Shown piece by piece: positions 53,010 through 60,796 of a stretch of DNA of 64,000 bases. Position numbers and translations under genes: made by a program. Origin of the DNA: Amycolatopsis australiensis (GTDB lineage: Bacteria > Actinomycetota > Actinomycetes > Mycobacteriales > Pseudonocardiaceae). The notes under the pieces are model-generated. The model ran no database searches. It saw only the letters and a program-made list of their open reading frames with translations, and was not told the DNA's origin. The stretch spans positions 6,510,001 to 6,574,000 of the forward strand of contig NZ_FPJG01000006.1 of NCBI RefSeq assembly GCF_900119165.1, in the 5' to 3' direction. Within the stretch, counting starts at the first letter, position 1, and each line of letters begins with the position of its first letter.

Positions 53010-54353
53010 TCACTCCCTCCGATCCGACGTTCCGGCGGACCGGACCCGGCCCACGCACGTGATCACGACCACCAGCGTCACCGCCCCGCCGGCCATCGCG
53101 TACCAGGCCGGGGAAACCTTGTTCCCCGACAGTTCGATCAGCAGCGTCGCGACGAACGGCGCGGTGCCGGCGAAGAGCGCGGACCCGAAGCCGTAGGCGA
53201 TCCCGAACCCGGAAACGCGCACCCGGGTGGGAAACAGCTCGGCGAACAGCACCGGGATGGCGCCACCGAACGCGGCGACGGGGATCCACAGGATCAGCTG
53301 CCCGAGCAGCGCCGCACCGAACCCCTTCAGCCCGATGACGAGCAGGGCGGGGACCGGCAGGAGCACCGTGAGGACGCACGCGAAGACGAGGATCGCCTTC
53401 CGGCTGTAGCGGTCGGACAGGTACCCGAACGCGAGCACGAGGAAGATCCCGACCGTGGTGGCGATGACCACGGTACCGAGCGCCTGCGCCGCGGGCAGGC
53501 CGACGACGCTGCGGATGTAGGTCAGCACGAAGGCCTGGACCGTCGACGACGCGATGTTGAAGCCGACGCAGATCCCGATCACGGTCAGGAAGCCCGGCCA
53601 GTGGTCCTTGAACAGGGCGCGCAGCGGGCTCTTCGCGCGGGCGCCGTCCGCCTTGAGCTCTTCGAACTCCGGCGACTCCGCGATGCGGTACCGCAGGTAG
53701 AGACCGATGGCCAGCAACGGGAAGCCCAGCAGGAACGGCACCCGCCAGCCCCAGGCCTCCAGCGTGGCGGGCGGCATCGACACCGTCAGGAGCAGGACCA
53801 CGACGGTGCCGAGCACGCTGCCCAATGTGGACGAGAAGAACGCGAACGCTCCGTAACGGCCGCGGCGGTCGCGGGGCGCGTGCTCGACGAGGAAACTGGC
53901 CGAGGTCCCGAACTCGCCGCCCACGGAAAGGCCCTGCAGCAGCCGGGCGACGCACAGCAGCAGCGGTGCGGTGATCCCCGCGGCCGGGTAGGTCGGCATG
54001 ACGCCGATGAGCACCGTCGTCAGTCCCATGATCAGCACCGCGATCGCGAGCGGGACCTTGCGTCCCCGCCGGTCCGCGAGCCGCCCGAAAACGATGGCGC
54101 CGACCGGCCGCATGACGAAACCGACGCCGAAGAGGGCGAACGTCGAGAGCACGGCGGCGATCGGGTCGCCGGGCGGGAAGAAGAGCTTCGAGATGACCGG
54201 GGTCAAGGACGCGAAGATCGCGAAGTCGTAGAACTCGAGCGCGTTGCCCGTCCCGGCGGCGACGATGGACCGCCGCGCGAGACGTCTGCCGTGCGGGCTT
54301 CCCGGTGCCGCCGGCAGCGGGCTTTCCGCGTCCAGGGAGGATGGTTGAGACAT
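53010..54353 (-). CDS. MFS transporter, MHS family (metabolite:H+ symporter)
   Basis: A 447-residue, 12-helix transporter of the metabolite:proton symporter family (ShiA, KgtP, ProP-like). NALEFYDFAIFASLTPVISK in the first helix and RPVGAIVFGRLADRRGRKVP in loop 2-3 are diagnostic, and GLSVGGEFGTSASFLVEHAP is the family's conserved GGE block. Substrates are organic acids or osmolytes. GGAGGGACAACG precedes ATG 54353. It is third in the operon, after the hydrolase-fold gene and monooxygenase, and likely imports the pathway substrate. Confidence 0.92.
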   Translation of the reverse strand: MSQPSSLDAESPLPAAPGSPHGRRLARRSIVAAGTGNALEFYDFAIFASLTPVISKLFFPPGDPIAAVLSTFALFGVGFVMRPVGAIVFGRLADRRGRKVPLAIAVLIMGLTTVLIGVMPTYPAAGITAPLLLCVARLLQGLSVGGEFGTSASFLVEHAPRDRRGRYGAFAFFSSTLGSVLGTVVVLLLTVSMPPATLEAWGWRVPFLLGFPLLAIGLYLRYRIAESPEFEELKADGARAKSPLRALFKDHWPGFLTVIGICVGFNIASSTVQAFVLTYIRSVVGLPAAQALGTVVIATTVGIFLVLAFGYLSDRYSRKAILVFACVLTVLLPVPALLVIGLKGFGAALLGQLILWIPVAAFGGAIPVLFAELFPTRVRVSGFGIAYGFGSALFAGTAPFVATLLIELSGNKVSPAWYAMAGGAVTLVVVITCVGRVRSAGTSDRRE

Positions 54354-54389
54354 CGTTGTCCCTCCGATCATCTCGGTGTGCTGGGGGAA

Positions 54390-55568
54390 TCAGACCGCGA
54401 CGCGGTCCGTCACGCGGTCGAGCGCCGGCACGACGTCCTCGGCGAACCGCCGGATCCCGCGAGCCGTCTCGTCGTGGTCCAGGTGGCCCGCCTGGCCCAT
54501 CAGGAGCAGGTGCCCGAAGCCGCCCACGTGCTCGTGGAACCGTTCGATCTGCGCCGCGACGCTGCTCGGGCTGCCCGCGAACAGGAGGCCGCGGTCGATG
54601 AGATCACGCACCGACAGGGAGGTCAGATCGGGGATCGGCGACGAGGCCGGCGCGCCGGAGCCGGAAGCCGCGCCACCACGAAGGCCGGCGGCGCGCACCG
54701 GGTACGGCATGTACCCGGGCGGGTAGGTGAACTCCTGCGTCACCTTGTTGCTGTGCAGGTACCACAGCAGTTTCCGCGCGCCTTCGAAACCCTCCTCGTC
54801 GGTTTTCCCGGTGTAGACCAGCGCGGCGTACCCGAACCGTTCGTCGCCCGGCTGTGGCTTGCCGGTTTCGGCGCACCGGTCGCGGTAGGCCTGGAAGACC
54901 TTCCGCGTCCCCTCGAACCCGGACAGGAACGTCCCGAGCCGGTAGCCGTGGTCGGCGATCCGCGGCACGCTGGCCGGGTTCACGGCGGTGACCCACACCG
55001 GCGGGCTGGGCTGCTGGTACGGCCGCGGCCAGATGTTCACCTGGCGGTGGTGGAAGAACTCGCCCTCCCAGTTGAACGGCCCGTCGTGCGTGGTCCAGGC
55101 CCGGGTGATCAGCTCGATCGCCTCCCACATGCGCTCGGTCATCCGGACCGGCTTGGCGTTGGTCGCGGCGACCTCGTACTGCACGCCGCGGACGAACCCG
55201 ACGTCGAGGCGGCCGTGGCTGAGCAGGTCGACCAGGGCCATCTCTTCGGCGATGCGGACCGGGTCGGGCCGGTTCGCGACCGGGTTCCCGAGGATGAGGA
55301 TCCGCGCCCGGCTGGTGACCCGCGCCAGCACGCCGGCGACCACGGGCGCCGCGGAGTTCATGCACGTGGCGGTCGAGTGGTGTTCGTTGACCATCACGTT
55401 CAACCCGCATTCGTCCGCGATCTCCCATTCGCGGATGTAGCGGTCCCACAGCCCGGCTGCGCGGCCGGGATCGATGACGCCGTTCGGCAGGGTGACGCGG
55501 ACCGAGGCGTACGTCTCCGGGTCCGGCAGGTCGGGGTACGCACACTCGCTGAAGTGCCAGAACTGCAT
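54390..55568 (-). CDS. Luciferase-like (LLM) flavin-dependent monooxygenase
   Basis: A 392-residue bacterial-luciferase-type TIM barrel, an oxygenase that uses reduced flavin from a separate reductase. MQFWHFSECAYPDLPD opens the barrel, VMVNEHHSTATCMNSAAPVV is the conserved first active-site strand, LVDLLSHGRLDVGFVRG the next, then WPRPYQQPSPPVWVTAVNPA and LFAGSPSSVAAQIERFHEHV at the C-terminus. Related enzymes do Baeyer-Villiger or C-H oxygenation of ketones and terpenoids. It has no reductase beside it; the flavin reductase at 47,175 shares the same promoter element. Second gene of the operon starting at 56,397. Confidence 0.9.
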   Translation of the reverse strand: MQFWHFSECAYPDLPDPETYASVRVTLPNGVIDPGRAAGLWDRYIREWEIADECGLNVMVNEHHSTATCMNSAAPVVAGVLARVTSRARILILGNPVANRPDPVRIAEEMALVDLLSHGRLDVGFVRGVQYEVAATNAKPVRMTERMWEAIELITRAWTTHDGPFNWEGEFFHHRQVNIWPRPYQQPSPPVWVTAVNPASVPRIADHGYRLGTFLSGFEGTRKVFQAYRDRCAETGKPQPGDERFGYAALVYTGKTDEEGFEGARKLLWYLHSNKVTQEFTYPPGYMPYPVRAAGLRGGAASGSGAPASSPIPDLTSLSVRDLIDRGLLFAGSPSSVAAQIERFHEHVGGFGHLLLMGQAGHLDHDETARGIRRFAEDVVPALDRVTDRVAV

Positions 55569-55599
55569 TTCCGAACGCTTCCTTCCTGTGTCCTTCGCC

Positions 55600-56397
55600 T
55601 CAGGCGGCGAGATCGGCGATCAGCTTCGCGACCGCGTCCGGGCACTCGACCTGGGCGCGGTGCCCGGCCCGGTCGATCTGCGCGAACCGCGCCCGCGGAA
55701 TCCGCTCGGCGATGCCGCAGCCGTAGCCGGGGCTGACGATGCCGTCCCGGCCGCCCCAGATGACCGACGTCGGCACCGCGATGCCCTCGATCGCGCGGGC
55801 CAGCCCGGGGTTGTGCAGGTAGGGCTCCCACCCGTAGGTCGCGAGCGCTTCTTCGTTGCGCGCCACTTCGAAGACGTCTTCCTCCGGTGCCTTCCCGAGG
55901 TCGCCGAGCCGGTACCGCGCGTCGGCGTAGAGGTAGCGCTCGAGCTCCGCCCGGGGGGTCGCGAAGACGTCGGCGATCTCCCGCTCGAGCGGACCGCCGA
56001 ATTTGACGCCCACCGAGCCGACGAGCGCCAGCCGGGAGATCCGCGCGCCGCCGCGCACCGCCATCTCCAGGGCCACCCAGCCGCCGAACTGGAGGCCGAC
56101 GAGCGTGACGTCGGTGTGCCCGGACCGGTCGAGCCAGCCGAGGTACAGCGCGGCGAGGTCGCCGACCGATGTGCACCAGTCCGGCCGGGGCGACCGGCCG
56201 AAGCCGGGGTGGCTGGGCGCCACGACGGCGAAATCCTCGGCCAGGGCCTCGATGAACGCGGCGTCCTCCGCGGCCCGCTCGGCTCCGGGCAGAACCAGGG
56301 CGAGCCGGTGGCCGTCGCCGGCGAAGCGGGTGTCGAGGTGGACACCGGGGCCGAACTCGACGCCGCTGACGGCGTCCACGAGGTCGAGCGTCTGCAC
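55600..56397 (-). CDS. Alpha/beta-hydrolase-fold protein lacking a nucleophile
   Basis: A 265-residue alpha/beta-fold protein. The elbow reads VTLVGLQFGGWVAL, with Gln at the position where Ser, Asp or Cys must act, so ordinary hydrolysis is not expected. The other triad members are present: Asp in WGGRDGIVSP and His in DRAGHRAQVE. SHPGFGRSPRPDW is the usual oxyanion-loop region. Such proteins may have become lyases, isomerases or binding proteins. GTG 56397 has TTGGAGG upstream. First gene of the eight-gene operon; the 19-bp element at 56,500 lies upstream. Confidence 0.82.
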   Translation of the reverse strand: MQTLDLVDAVSGVEFGPGVHLDTRFAGDGHRLALVLPGAERAAEDAAFIEALAEDFAVVAPSHPGFGRSPRPDWCTSVGDLAALYLGWLDRSGHTDVTLVGLQFGGWVALEMAVRGGARISRLALVGSVGVKFGGPLEREIADVFATPRAELERYLYADARYRLGDLGKAPEEDVFEVARNEEALATYGWEPYLHNPGLARAIEGIAVPTSVIWGGRDGIVSPGYGCGIAERIPRARFAQIDRAGHRAQVECPDAVAKLIADLAA

Positions 56398-56499
56398 AAT
56401 GCCTCCAACAGGTCGCGGCGGGTGTTCCTCCGGTGGCCGGCCCCGCTGGCCGGCTCCGTCGCGTCCGGTACGAGGAGTCTGCGCGCTCGCGGTGCCGAA

Positions 56500-56518
56500 G
56501 ACTGTGACTTGGGTCCGG
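56500..56518 (+). promoter_or_regulatory. 19-bp element copy B (GACTGTGACTTGGGTCCGG)
   Basis: Placed upstream of the minus-strand operon that starts at 56,397. Relative to that operon its orientation matches the other copies. The possible -10 hexamer CAGACT (minus strand, 56476-56481) begins 28 bases from its centre. See the regulon finding. Confidence 0.65.
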
Positions 56519-56522
56519 CGGC

Positions 56523-57740
56523 TCATCGGGCGAGTCCGCGCAGCTCGGCGCGGGCGAGCGCGGTCTTGTGGACCTCGTCGGGGCCGTCGGCGAACCGCAG
56601 CGCGCGGGCGAGCGCGGAGCCGTAGGCCAGCGGGAAGTCCTGGGACAGGCCGGCGGCACCGTGCACCTGGATCGCCTTGTCGACGATCCACCCGACGGTG
56701 CGCGGGGTGGCGATCTTGATGGCCTGGATCTCCGTGTGCGCGGCCTTGTTGCCCCGCGTGTCCATGAGCCACGCCGCCTTGAGCGTGAGCAGGCGCAGCT
56801 GCTCGATCCTGACGCGGGATTCGGCGATCCAGTCGCGCACGACCCCCTGTTCGGCCAGGGGTTTGCCGAACGCGACCCGCTCGCGGGCCCGTGCGCACAG
56901 CAGTTCGAGCGCGCGTTCGGCCACCCCGATCGCGCGCATGCAGTGGTGGATGCGGCCCGGCCCGAGCCGGGCCTGGGCGATGGCGAAGCCGTCCCCTTCG
57001 CCGCCGATCAGGTTGGCGGTCGGCACCCGGACGTCGTCGAAACGCAGTTCGGCGTGGCCGCCGTGCTCGTGGTCGTCGTAGCCGAAGACCCGCATGGCGC
57101 GGACCACGTGGAGGCCCGGGGTGTCCCGCGGCACCAGGATCATGGACTGCCGGTGGTGCCGGTCCGCGTCCGGGTCGGTCTCGCCCATGACGACGATGAC
57201 CGCGGCGTTCGGGTTCATCGCCCCGGTGATCCACCACTTGCGGCCGTTGAGCACGTAGTGGTCCCCGTCGCGCTCGATGCGCGTGGCGATGTTGGTGGCG
57301 TCGGAGGACGCGACACCGGGTTCGGTCATCGCGAACGCCGAGCGGATCTCCCCGGCCAGCAGCGGCCGGAGCCACCGCTCCCGCTGCGCCCGGGTGCCGA
57401 ACTGCGCCAGCAGTTCCATGTTGCCGGTGTCGGGTGCCGCGCAGTTCAGCGCGGCCGGCGCCAGCTGCGGGCTGCGGCCGGTGAGCTCCGCCAGCGGCGC
57501 GTACTGCTGGTTGGTCAGGCCGGCGCCGTGCTCCCCCGGCAGGAACAGGTTCCACAGCCCGCGCTCGCGTGCCGCCGCGCGCAGCTCGGCCAGGACGGGC
57601 ACCGAGTCCCACGCCCACCGATCGCGCAGCTCGGCCAGCTGCCGTTCGAACACCGGCTCCGCCGGGTGGACGTGGTCGCGCAGGAATTCGGCCAGCCGGG
57701 CACGCAGGTCCTCGGTCCGGGCGTCGTGAGCGAAGTCCAT
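56523..57740 (-). CDS. Acyl-CoA dehydrogenase, ACAD10/11-like
   Basis: A 405-residue FAD acyl-CoA dehydrogenase. AELTGRSPQLAPAALNCAAP, then IRSAFAMTEPGVASSDATNI (FAD-binding and substrate loop), RKWWITGAMNPNAAVIVVMG, VFGYDDHEHGGHAELRFDDV, GRIHHCMRAIGVAERALELL, and the C-terminal IQVHGAAGLSQDFPLAYGSA. The DTGN...GxHHCMR pattern and the adjacent phosphotransferase gene place it with ACAD10/ACAD11 and the bacterial LvaC group rather than with beta-oxidation dehydrogenases. Expected role: elimination of phosphate from a 4-phosphoacyl-CoA and conversion to the 3-hydroxyacyl-CoA. Shares TGATG with the phosphotransferase gene. Confidence 0.88.
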   Translation of the reverse strand: MDFAHDARTEDLRARLAEFLRDHVHPAEPVFERQLAELRDRWAWDSVPVLAELRAAARERGLWNLFLPGEHGAGLTNQQYAPLAELTGRSPQLAPAALNCAAPDTGNMELLAQFGTRAQRERWLRPLLAGEIRSAFAMTEPGVASSDATNIATRIERDGDHYVLNGRKWWITGAMNPNAAVIVVMGETDPDADRHHRQSMILVPRDTPGLHVVRAMRVFGYDDHEHGGHAELRFDDVRVPTANLIGGEGDGFAIAQARLGPGRIHHCMRAIGVAERALELLCARARERVAFGKPLAEQGVVRDWIAESRVRIEQLRLLTLKAAWLMDTRGNKAAHTEIQAIKIATPRTVGWIVDKAIQVHGAAGLSQDFPLAYGSALARALRFADGPDEVHKTALARAELRGLAR

Positions 57741-58768
57741 CAGCGATCCTCCTTGACGGCGGTCAGCCCGATCTCCAGCAACGGCTCGGCCAGCGCGCCC
57801 ATCCGGCCGGCCCCGGCGCCCGCGGCCTGCCCGTGCCGGTGGCGGTGCCGGACGCCGTCGGCGATCGCCGCGAGCTTGTACGCGGCGAGACCGAGGTGGA
57901 ACCCGAAGTGCCGGGGGTCGCGGCCGCCGCGTGCGCGATACCGGCTGAGCACCTCGTCCTCGGTGAGGTGTCCCGGCGCCGAAGCGGCGTCGGAGACGAC
58001 ATCGCCGCCGGTGACCCCGCTCAGCCGCTGGTAGGCGATCAGCAGGGCGAGGTCGGCCAGCGGATCGCCGAGGGTCGCCATCTCCCAGTCGATGACCGCC
58101 GCCGGGCGGCCGGCGGCGTCGATCAGCACGTTGTCGAGGCGGTAGTCCCCGTGCACGATGCCCGGCGCGGACTGCTCGGGCACGTTCGACGCCAAGAGGA
58201 CGCGCAGCTCGTCCGCCGCCGGCAGGGCACGGTCGCGCGTCGCTTCCAGCCGGTCGCTCCAGCGCCGCACCTGCCGGTGCAGGAAACCGTCCGCGCGGCC
58301 GAAGTCCGCCAGTCCCACCTCGGCCGGATCGACGGCGTGCAACGCGACGAGGGTGTCGACGAGGTGCTCCGAGATCGCGCGGACCCGCTCCGGACCGAGC
58401 CGGGCCAGCTCCGCCGCGCCGCGGAACGGCGTCCCGTCGACCTTTTCCATGAGGTAGAAGGGCGCGCCGAGCACGGAGTCGTCCGTGCACAGCGCGTAGG
58501 TCGCCGGAACCGGCACGCCGGTGCCCGCGAGGGCCGACATCACCCGGTGTTCGCGGCGCACGTCGTGCGCGGCGGCCGGCACGTGCCCGACCGGTGGCCG
58601 GCGCAGCACCCAGCGGCGTTCGCCGTCGCCGATCTCGTAGGTCAGGTTCGACCGGCCGCCGGCGATCAGGCGAGCCGACAACGTCCGCCCCGCCGCCTCG
58701 GGCAGCACCGCCGGCAGCCAGTCCGCCAGCCGGCGCAGGTCCAGGCCCGGCGGGTCCGCGGGGCCCAT
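57740..58768 (-). CDS. Aminoglycoside-phosphotransferase-fold kinase (LvaA/ACAD10-11 kinase-like)
   Basis: A 342-residue APH-fold kinase. SARLIAGGRSNLTYEIGDGE is the nucleotide loop, WVLRRPPVGHVPAAAHDVRR contains the Lys/Arg strand, GIVHGDYRLDNVLIDAAGRP the Brenner catalytic motif (His-Gly-Asp...Asn) and AVIDWEMATLGDPLADLALL the DxE metal motif. In human ACAD10/11 this domain is fused to the dehydrogenase, and in Pseudomonas levulinate catabolism LvaA phosphorylates the 4-hydroxyl of 4-hydroxyvaleryl-CoA before LvaC acts. The gene is directly coupled to the ACAD gene here, so the same job is likely, not antibiotic resistance. Confidence 0.88.
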   Translation of the reverse strand: MGPADPPGLDLRRLADWLPAVLPEAAGRTLSARLIAGGRSNLTYEIGDGERRWVLRRPPVGHVPAAAHDVRREHRVMSALAGTGVPVPATYALCTDDSVLGAPFYLMEKVDGTPFRGAAELARLGPERVRAISEHLVDTLVALHAVDPAEVGLADFGRADGFLHRQVRRWSDRLEATRDRALPAADELRVLLASNVPEQSAPGIVHGDYRLDNVLIDAAGRPAAVIDWEMATLGDPLADLALLIAYQRLSGVTGGDVVSDAASAPGHLTEDEVLSRYRARGGRDPRHFGFHLGLAAYKLAAIADGVRHRHRHGQAAGAGAGRMGALAEPLLEIGLTAVKEDR

Positions 58769-59556
58769 CAGGCCTCCCCCGCGGGGCCGGCCGCGGCCTC
58801 GATGTGCCGTTGCAGCTTGTTCATCCCGTCGAGCCACCGATCGGTGTCCGTGGCGCGCTGCCGGTAGAACCCCGCCACCCGCGGATGCGGCAAGATCAGG
58901 AAACGGTCGTCGTGCAGTGCCTGCCAGGTCGCCTCCGCCACTTCTTCGGGCGCGACGGCGTCGGCGGCCAGGACGTCGCGCAGCGGCCCGGCCGAGGCGA
59001 GCATGCCGGTCCGCACGCCCTGCGGGCAGACCGCCTGGACGACGATCCCGCGATGCCGGTAGGTGGCCGACAGCCACTCGGCGAACGCGACCGCGCCGTG
59101 CTTGGTCACCGAGTACGGCGCCGTGCCGAGCGCGGTCAGCAGTCCCGCGGCGGAGGCGGTGACCACGAACCGGCCGCCGCCGCGAGCCAGCCACCCCGGC
59201 AGCAGCGCGCGGGCGGCCCGCACGTGCGCCATCGTGTTGACCTCCCAGCTCGCCGCCCACTCCGCGTCGGTCGCGTCGAGGCCGCCGCCGCGCACGACAC
59301 CGGCGTTCGCGAACCAGGCGTCGATCTGCCCGAGGTGCTCCCGCGCGGCCGACACGAGCGCGCGAACGCCGGCGGCGGAGGCGGCGTCGCCCGGGACGGC
59401 ACGGGCGCCGATCTCTTCGGCCACGGCCGCCGTCGCGGCCGGGTCCAGGTCGTTCACCACGACACGGGCTCCCCCGGCCGCGAGGCGCGCCGCGAGCGCC
59501 TTGCCGATCCCGCCCGCCGCGCCGGTGACGACGACACCCCGGCCCGCGACCGTCAT
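58768..59556 (-). CDS. SDR-family oxidoreductase
   Basis: A 262-residue classical SDR. Cofactor loop TGAAGGIGKAL, Asp in VVVNDLDPA for NAD, catalytic Ser in VTASAAGLLTAL and Tyr/Lys in YSVTKHGAVAF. NNAG reads ANAG (WFANAGVV). A 30-residue C-terminal helix (FYRQRATDTDRWLDGMNKLQ) follows the Rossmann fold, as in the SDRs that occur beside ACAD11-type dehydrogenases in actinomycetes. Overlaps the kinase start by one base and the next SDR by four bases. Plausible as a hydroxyacyl-CoA dehydrogenase. Confidence 0.9.
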   Translation of the reverse strand: MTVAGRGVVVTGAAGGIGKALAARLAAGGARVVVNDLDPAATAAVAEEIGARAVPGDAASAAGVRALVSAAREHLGQIDAWFANAGVVRGGGLDATDAEWAASWEVNTMAHVRAARALLPGWLARGGGRFVVTASAAGLLTALGTAPYSVTKHGAVAFAEWLSATYRHRGIVVQAVCPQGVRTGMLASAGPLRDVLAADAVAPEEVAEATWQALHDDRFLILPHPRVAGFYRQRATDTDRWLDGMNKLQRHIEAAAGPAGEA

Positions 59557-60311
59557 CGGGCCGCCCCGCCCAGGGTGACCCCGCCGTCGACCACCAGCAG
59601 TTCGCCGGTGATCAGAGCGGCGTCCCCGGAAAGCAGGAACGCGACCGCGCTGCCGATGTCCTCGGGCTCGCCCAGGCGCTTGAGCGGGTACGCCGCGGCC
59701 ACCTGCTCCTCACGGCCCTCGTACAGCGCCGCGGAGAACCGCGTCTTCACCACCGCGGGGGCGACCGCGTTGACCCGGATCCGCGGGCCGAGCTCCACCG
59801 CGAGCAGCTTGGTGATCGCGACGAGCATGGCCTTGCTGGCGCCGTAGAACCCGACACCCGGTTCGGGCTTGATCGCCGAGTGCGACGCGACGTTGACGAC
59901 CGCGCCGCCGTGCTCGCGCAGCCAGGCGTGGTGGGCCCGCTGCACCCAGGACAGCGCCGCGAGGCAGTTGACTTCGACGATCTTGCGCGCCAGCACGAGG
60001 TCCAGCTCGACCATCGGGCCGTACCACGGGTTGATGCCCGCGTTGTTGACCAGCATGTCGAGGCCGCCGAACCGTTCGACGGCCAGCCGGACCGTCTCGT
60101 CCTGGTGCCCGGTGTCGTCGGCCTTCCCGGCGACACCGAGCGCGACCTCGGGGCCGCCGAGCCGCGCCACGGCCTCGTCGAGTTCGGCCTTCCGGCGGGC
60201 GGTGATCACCACGCGCGCACCGGCCGCGACCAGCCGCTCGGCGATCGCCAGCCCGATCCCGCGGCTGGCACCGGTCACGACGGCGGTCCGGCCGTCGAAG
60301 CTGTTGCTCAT
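59553..60311 (-). CDS. SDR-family oxidoreductase
   Basis: A 252-residue classical SDR of the FabG/glucose-dehydrogenase-like type: TGASRGIGLAI, Arg-Arg in ITARRKAEL (NADP preference), NNAG intact, catalytic Ser in NVASHSAIKP and Tyr/Lys in FYGASKAML. ALITGELLVVDGGVTL at the C-terminus. It may reduce a 4-oxoacyl-CoA to the 4-hydroxyacyl-CoA as LvaD does in levulinate catabolism. ATG 60311 overlaps the small protein stop (ATGA). Confidence 0.9.
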   Translation of the reverse strand: MSNSFDGRTAVVTGASRGIGLAIAERLVAAGARVVITARRKAELDEAVARLGGPEVALGVAGKADDTGHQDETVRLAVERFGGLDMLVNNAGINPWYGPMVELDLVLARKIVEVNCLAALSWVQRAHHAWLREHGGAVVNVASHSAIKPEPGVGFYGASKAMLVAITKLLAVELGPRIRVNAVAPAVVKTRFSAALYEGREEQVAAAYPLKRLGEPEDIGSAVAFLLSGDAALITGELLVVDGGVTLGGAAR

Positions 60312-60643
60312 TCCGTGTCTGCCTTTCGTCCGGCTCGGCCCCAGTCGACGTGCGCGCGGACCCGGCGGCCATCGGCGCTGAGCCAGCCGTGTGCCTCGGC
60401 GTGCCCGAGCATCGCCGCGAACCGGTCGTGCCAGCCGGCGTCGCGGTCGCCGGCCGCCGCCCGCAACCAGGCGACGTCGAGCCAGGCGTGCGCACCGGCC
60501 ACCTCGCCCGCGCCGGCGGCGCGCAGGGTCCGCGACAGCGTTTCCCAGCCGGGCGCGCTCGCCTCGGCCCGGACGGACAAGGAGCCGAAGTCGTCGGCGG
60601 CGCGCAGCCGCGGCGTCCCGGAGTCGGCGATGTGGACCAGCAT
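60308..60643 (-). CDS. Small protein, candidate LvaB-like partner of the kinase
   Basis: A 111-residue soluble protein. It reads LVHIADSGTPRLRAADDFGS, then PGWETLSRTLRAAGAGEVAG, AHAWLDVAWLRAAAGDRDAG and HAEAHGWLSADGRRVRAHVD. No catalytic motif. In levulinate catabolism LvaB is a small protein of similar size encoded beside LvaA and needed for kinase activity; position and size match here, but I cannot confirm homology by eye. ATG 60643 lies 7 bases after a -10-like CAGACT and has no ribosome binding site, so it is probably translated from a leaderless transcript. First gene of the operon. Confidence 0.7.
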   Translation of the reverse strand: MLVHIADSGTPRLRAADDFGSLSVRAEASAPGWETLSRTLRAAGAGEVAGAHAWLDVAWLRAAAGDRDAGWHDRFAAMLGHAEAHGWLSADGRRVRAHVDWGRAGRKADTE

Positions 60644-60675
60644 GGTGCGAAGTCTGCGGCCCGGACGGCGGCCAA

Positions 60676-60694
60676 GACTGTGACCTGGATCCGG
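60676..60694 (+). promoter_or_regulatory. 19-bp element copy A1 (GACTGTGACCTGGATCCGG)
   Basis: Upstream of the minus-strand operon starting at 60,643. Its centre (60685) is 29 bases from the -10-like CAGACT (minus, 60651-60656) and 42 bases from the start codon, which would be the transcription start of a leaderless mRNA. That is the classic distance for a CRP-type activator site. Confidence 0.68.
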
Positions 60695-60713
60695 GCATCT
60701 CGCCGCCGAGGCG

Positions 60714-60732
60714 CCGGACCTGGGTCACAGAC
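60714..60732 (-). promoter_or_regulatory. 19-bp element copy A2 (read on minus: GTCTGTGACCCAGGTCCGG)
   Basis: Upstream of the plus-strand operon at 60,797 and inverted relative to copy A1, so both divergent operons have the same arrangement. Its centre (60723) is 29 bases from a weak -10-like GACGAT (60752-60757). The inner GACCTGGGTC is itself palindromic. Confidence 0.62.
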
Positions 60733-60796
60733 GGGCTCGCCGCCGGTTGGCGACGATGAGCCGGATCGCCGGCCCCACCGCCCAGGAGGAGCAGAC

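Noticed and set aside
53601..55736. Very long plus-strand open frame of about 710 codons
   Set aside because: It lies opposite the MHS transporter and monooxygenase genes, is Arg/Pro/Asp/Gly-rich and has no family similarity; it is a high-GC antisense artefact.
57740..58768. Antibiotic resistance by aminoglycoside phosphotransferase
   Set aside because: The fold matches, but the tight coupling to an ACAD10/11-type dehydrogenase and SDRs fits hydroxyacyl-CoA kinase activity much better.
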